This document shows positions 61,744 to 64,000 of a stretch of 64,000 bases of DNA, piece by piece. This stretch comes from Sthenelais limicola (Eukaryota > Annelida > Polychaeta > Phyllodocida > Sigalionidae): positions 8,005,555 through 8,069,554 of the forward strand of contig OW804094.1 of assembly GCA_942159475.1 (NCBI GenBank), written 5' to 3'. Positions within the stretch are counted from its first letter, which is position 1; every line of letters begins with the position of its first letter. The translations under genes were made by a program, and so were the position numbers. The notes under the pieces were generated by a model. That model saw only the letters and a program-made list of their open reading frames with translations. It was not told where the DNA came from and searched no databases.

Positions 61744-63700
61744 GTGATGTGTTACAGGAAATTGAGTCACACGCCGCAAAGATGGATTTTCAGATATCAT
61801 CATATTTGAAACGGTGACAGGACGATGCCAATGGTAAAGCACGATATCCACATACACGTCGACCGTCCGCTGAGCGGTCACCGTCGGACGGTTACCCTAG
61901 CGACCGCTCGACGTGCAAGTGGATACCACAGCCACCGTCGAGCGGTCGGGTGCTCCCGTCCGGCGGTCCCTTTTTTTTTTTTTTTTTTTTTTTTTTATTT
62001 TGTATGGCCTTAGAAAGTGTTCTTACGGTCTGAGAACATTGTCTTGATGTCTGGGAGGACTTTGGAGTAAGCCTACCTTAGTACACTGATTATTCGATTG
62101 AAATTGATGTAGAGAAGTGAATATTTTAGATTAGGCCTAATTAATTCTGACAAAAAGGAGAGTTGATAAGTAGCTAAAACATAATGCCTGTTCCAATCTT
62201 GTACATTGTTAATGCCATTAATATTTGAGCCCGAATGTCATGTCGTTATCTTTAGAATTATATAGAGGAGAATATAGGCTTTATATTTTCAGGAAATATA
62301 ACCCCACAAACCTCTCATCTTAATTCCACTTTTTTGAGTCGAGACTTTTCTGAAAATAGCCCATAGGAAGTATTTGGGAAACATCGTCACAGGTGGTTAA
62401 TAATAAAATTCACAAGAATAAAAGTTGCGGATGTTGCGGATATATTTACTTCAATACCTTCCTTGTCAATATTTAAAGGTTCATTACTAAATAGGCTACC
62501 TTATATTAACAGAGCTATGTCGATTTTCATAAGGCTTGTTAAAAAATAAACTTGTAATGATTTTTTAATAATTTTGAATTAATACACTTATAATTAGTGA
62601 TCCCAGAATGAGCTTTCATACTTCAATGACAATAAATAATAATAATAAATATTCAGGTTGGAAGAAAAAACATAGCCAGAGCATGGTGGATGTTACATTT
62701 AAGCCAGATGGACAAATAATGTCATGTCGAGAAATAAGGAATAAAATGGTATAAGGTAGTCATTTTTAGTCAGAGTAGAAAGATTTCCCTCCCTAGGAGG
62801 CGTTTTAAATAAGATCTCGTGGAGAAAAACAACAGTCTCAAGAAATAATAACCTCCAACTAAGCGTGAAACGTTCTTTCTTGCTTTCCCTACACCCTATC
62901 TAATTAACTTAATTAATCTAATTACTCCCCCATACACACACAAAAAGAAAATGGGTGAAAAAAGGTTACCACACCCTACCCCCACCCCCACCCCTACCTT
63001 ATAGTTTTCAGCCAGATGAATCGGAAACACGCCTATTTCTAACATTATACCCAATTAAGTTCATTATGAGCCATTCCCACTCTTTTATTCTTAACTTTCT
63101 AACAATGCGCAAACCCTTCAATTACATGTTGAAACGGTTATAGATAATTCATAAGACATAAACTGATATTATGGCATAAACAGGGGTCTGGATGATAGTA
63201 CTACCGCTCGACGGTCAATATCTGCCATATAATAATGGACGTGTAAGTAGATACCGGGGACCGTCGACAGCCACCGTCCGCTGTGGCCCCCGTCGGATGG
63301 TGGCAATATGCGGACGGTCGACGGTCGACGGTCGTACCGATTGGACGTGTAAGTGGATACGCTATTTAATACACAGTAGGTAAGTATTTCTATATTTCAT
63401 GCTTGATGTTTTTATTTTTGAAAAAAAAGTTTCCAATATTTCTGGTTGGACAATTACTAGTAAAGTAGCCAAATAGACAATATAGGATGACCTTAGCAAT
63501 GCATAACAAATATTTGATGCACAGTCTTGACATTTGGTAGATGTATTCAAACGACTTGGATCATTAGAAACCAGAAAAAAATCTCGACAAAAACAAAGAT
63601 AGAGTGAGTAAAAGATATTCAAATAAGGTTTCATAATTTTTAGGAACAAATGTGAGTAAATAAGTAAGATGATTCGATTTATTATCATATACGAATCGGC
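61744..63700. mobile_element. MITE family D copy split by a later insertion
   Basis: The left part 61744-61844 starts GTGATGTGTTACAGGAAATT. The right part from 63360 has AAAAAAAAGTTTCCAATATT and CAATTACTAGTAAAGTAGCC. Between them is the GC-rich element 61845-63359. The far end is decayed. Confidence 0.65.
61845..63359. mobile_element. 1.5-kb element with CGACCGTC-rich inverted ends
   Basis: Left end TATCCACATACACGTC, right end GACGTGTAAGTGGATA inverted to TATCCACTTACACGTC (15 of 16). Both subterminal regions (61858-61970; 63200-63345) are packed with GACCGTC, GAGCGGTC, GACGGTCG repeats, unlike the AT-rich middle, which has a T26 run (61971-61996) and no ORF. Non-autonomous DNA transposon; superfamily unknown. 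Confidence 0.68.
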
Positions 63701-64000
63701 AAACATTCAAGTAATTTAGATTAAATTAATGTTAGATAATATGTCGACAAACAACAACCGTAAAAGTGGGTTCTCCTAAATTGTCTTCTCAAACTTGTTA
63801 ACAGTTATAGTATACAGACTAGTTGGAGAATATAATATAATGAGTAATTAGTCCAAAGAAGAGTGCAACACATCTATATATAACATTTTAAGGTTTTCTC
63901 TTACGATCGTCAAAATAATCCACAAGAACTGCAAATAAGGACATACCTATATATAGACCCGTTTAAAATCATTCATATTCTAATGGATTTACGGAAAATC
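63701..64000. other. Right edge, no feature seen
   Basis: AT-rich, no recognisable gene or repeat. Confidence 0.5.

Overview
This window is invertebrate nuclear DNA. It has many-exon genes with GT-AG introns, AATAAA poly(A) signals, AT-rich introns and a heavy load of transposons of several classes. The host genes (mitochondrial ribosomal PPR protein PTCD3/mS39, a FEM1-type ankyrin protein, a rolling-stone-like membrane protein) together with P-like, Ty3, DIRS/Ngaro-type and non-LTR elements fit a marine invertebrate, perhaps a lophotrochozoan. That assignment is inference; nothing here proves the species.

Layout. (1) 1-11.5 kb, + strand: the 3' part of a PTCD3-like gene, thirteen small exons ending at a stop at 11533. 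Its introns hold MITEs, a 5'-truncated non-LTR retrotransposon, and short tandem duplications that copied splice sites. The window opens inside a four-fold tandem array of an exon-like unit, followed by a 94-bp inverted repeat. (2) 12.06-23.94 kb: a short terminal-inverted-repeat element split by an intact Ty3-type LTR retrotransposon. Its two 282-bp LTRs look identical. It carries gag, pol reached by a -1 frameshift, and a third, non-envelope ORF with zinc-finger-like and coiled-coil segments. (3) 24.18-40.92 kb: a very large P-superfamily DNA transposon with CAGAGCCATTA ends and a 7-bp target duplication TGTATAG. It has two convergent genes: a C2H2 protein on + and a multi-exon P-type transposase on -. 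The first intron of the transposase gene holds a 391-bp tandem repeat and a complete DIRS/Ngaro-type tyrosine-recombinase retrotransposon (34.80-40.24 kb, - strand) with split direct repeats. (4) 41-50 kb: no gene recognised; dense MITEs, a possible tRNA-derived SINE and simple repeats. (5) 50.9-57.2 kb, - strand: a complete FEM1-like gene with two coding exons, a 5' UTR exon and a TATA box. (6) 57.2-64 kb: a truncated, frameshifted LINE with poly(A) tail and target duplication, the last exon of a rolling-stone-like gene on -, and a GC-rich 1.5-kb element inserted in a MITE.

The most notable results are the two independent, textbook-like -1 frameshift signals (G GGA AAA with a 10-bp stem in the Ty3 element; A AAA AAC UAG with a 7-bp hairpin in the Ngaro-type element), the unusual third ORF of the Ty3 element, and the boundary-defined P element with convergent genes and nested retrotransposons. 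All exon models come from splice signals and reading-frame continuity read by eye; no alignment or database search was run.
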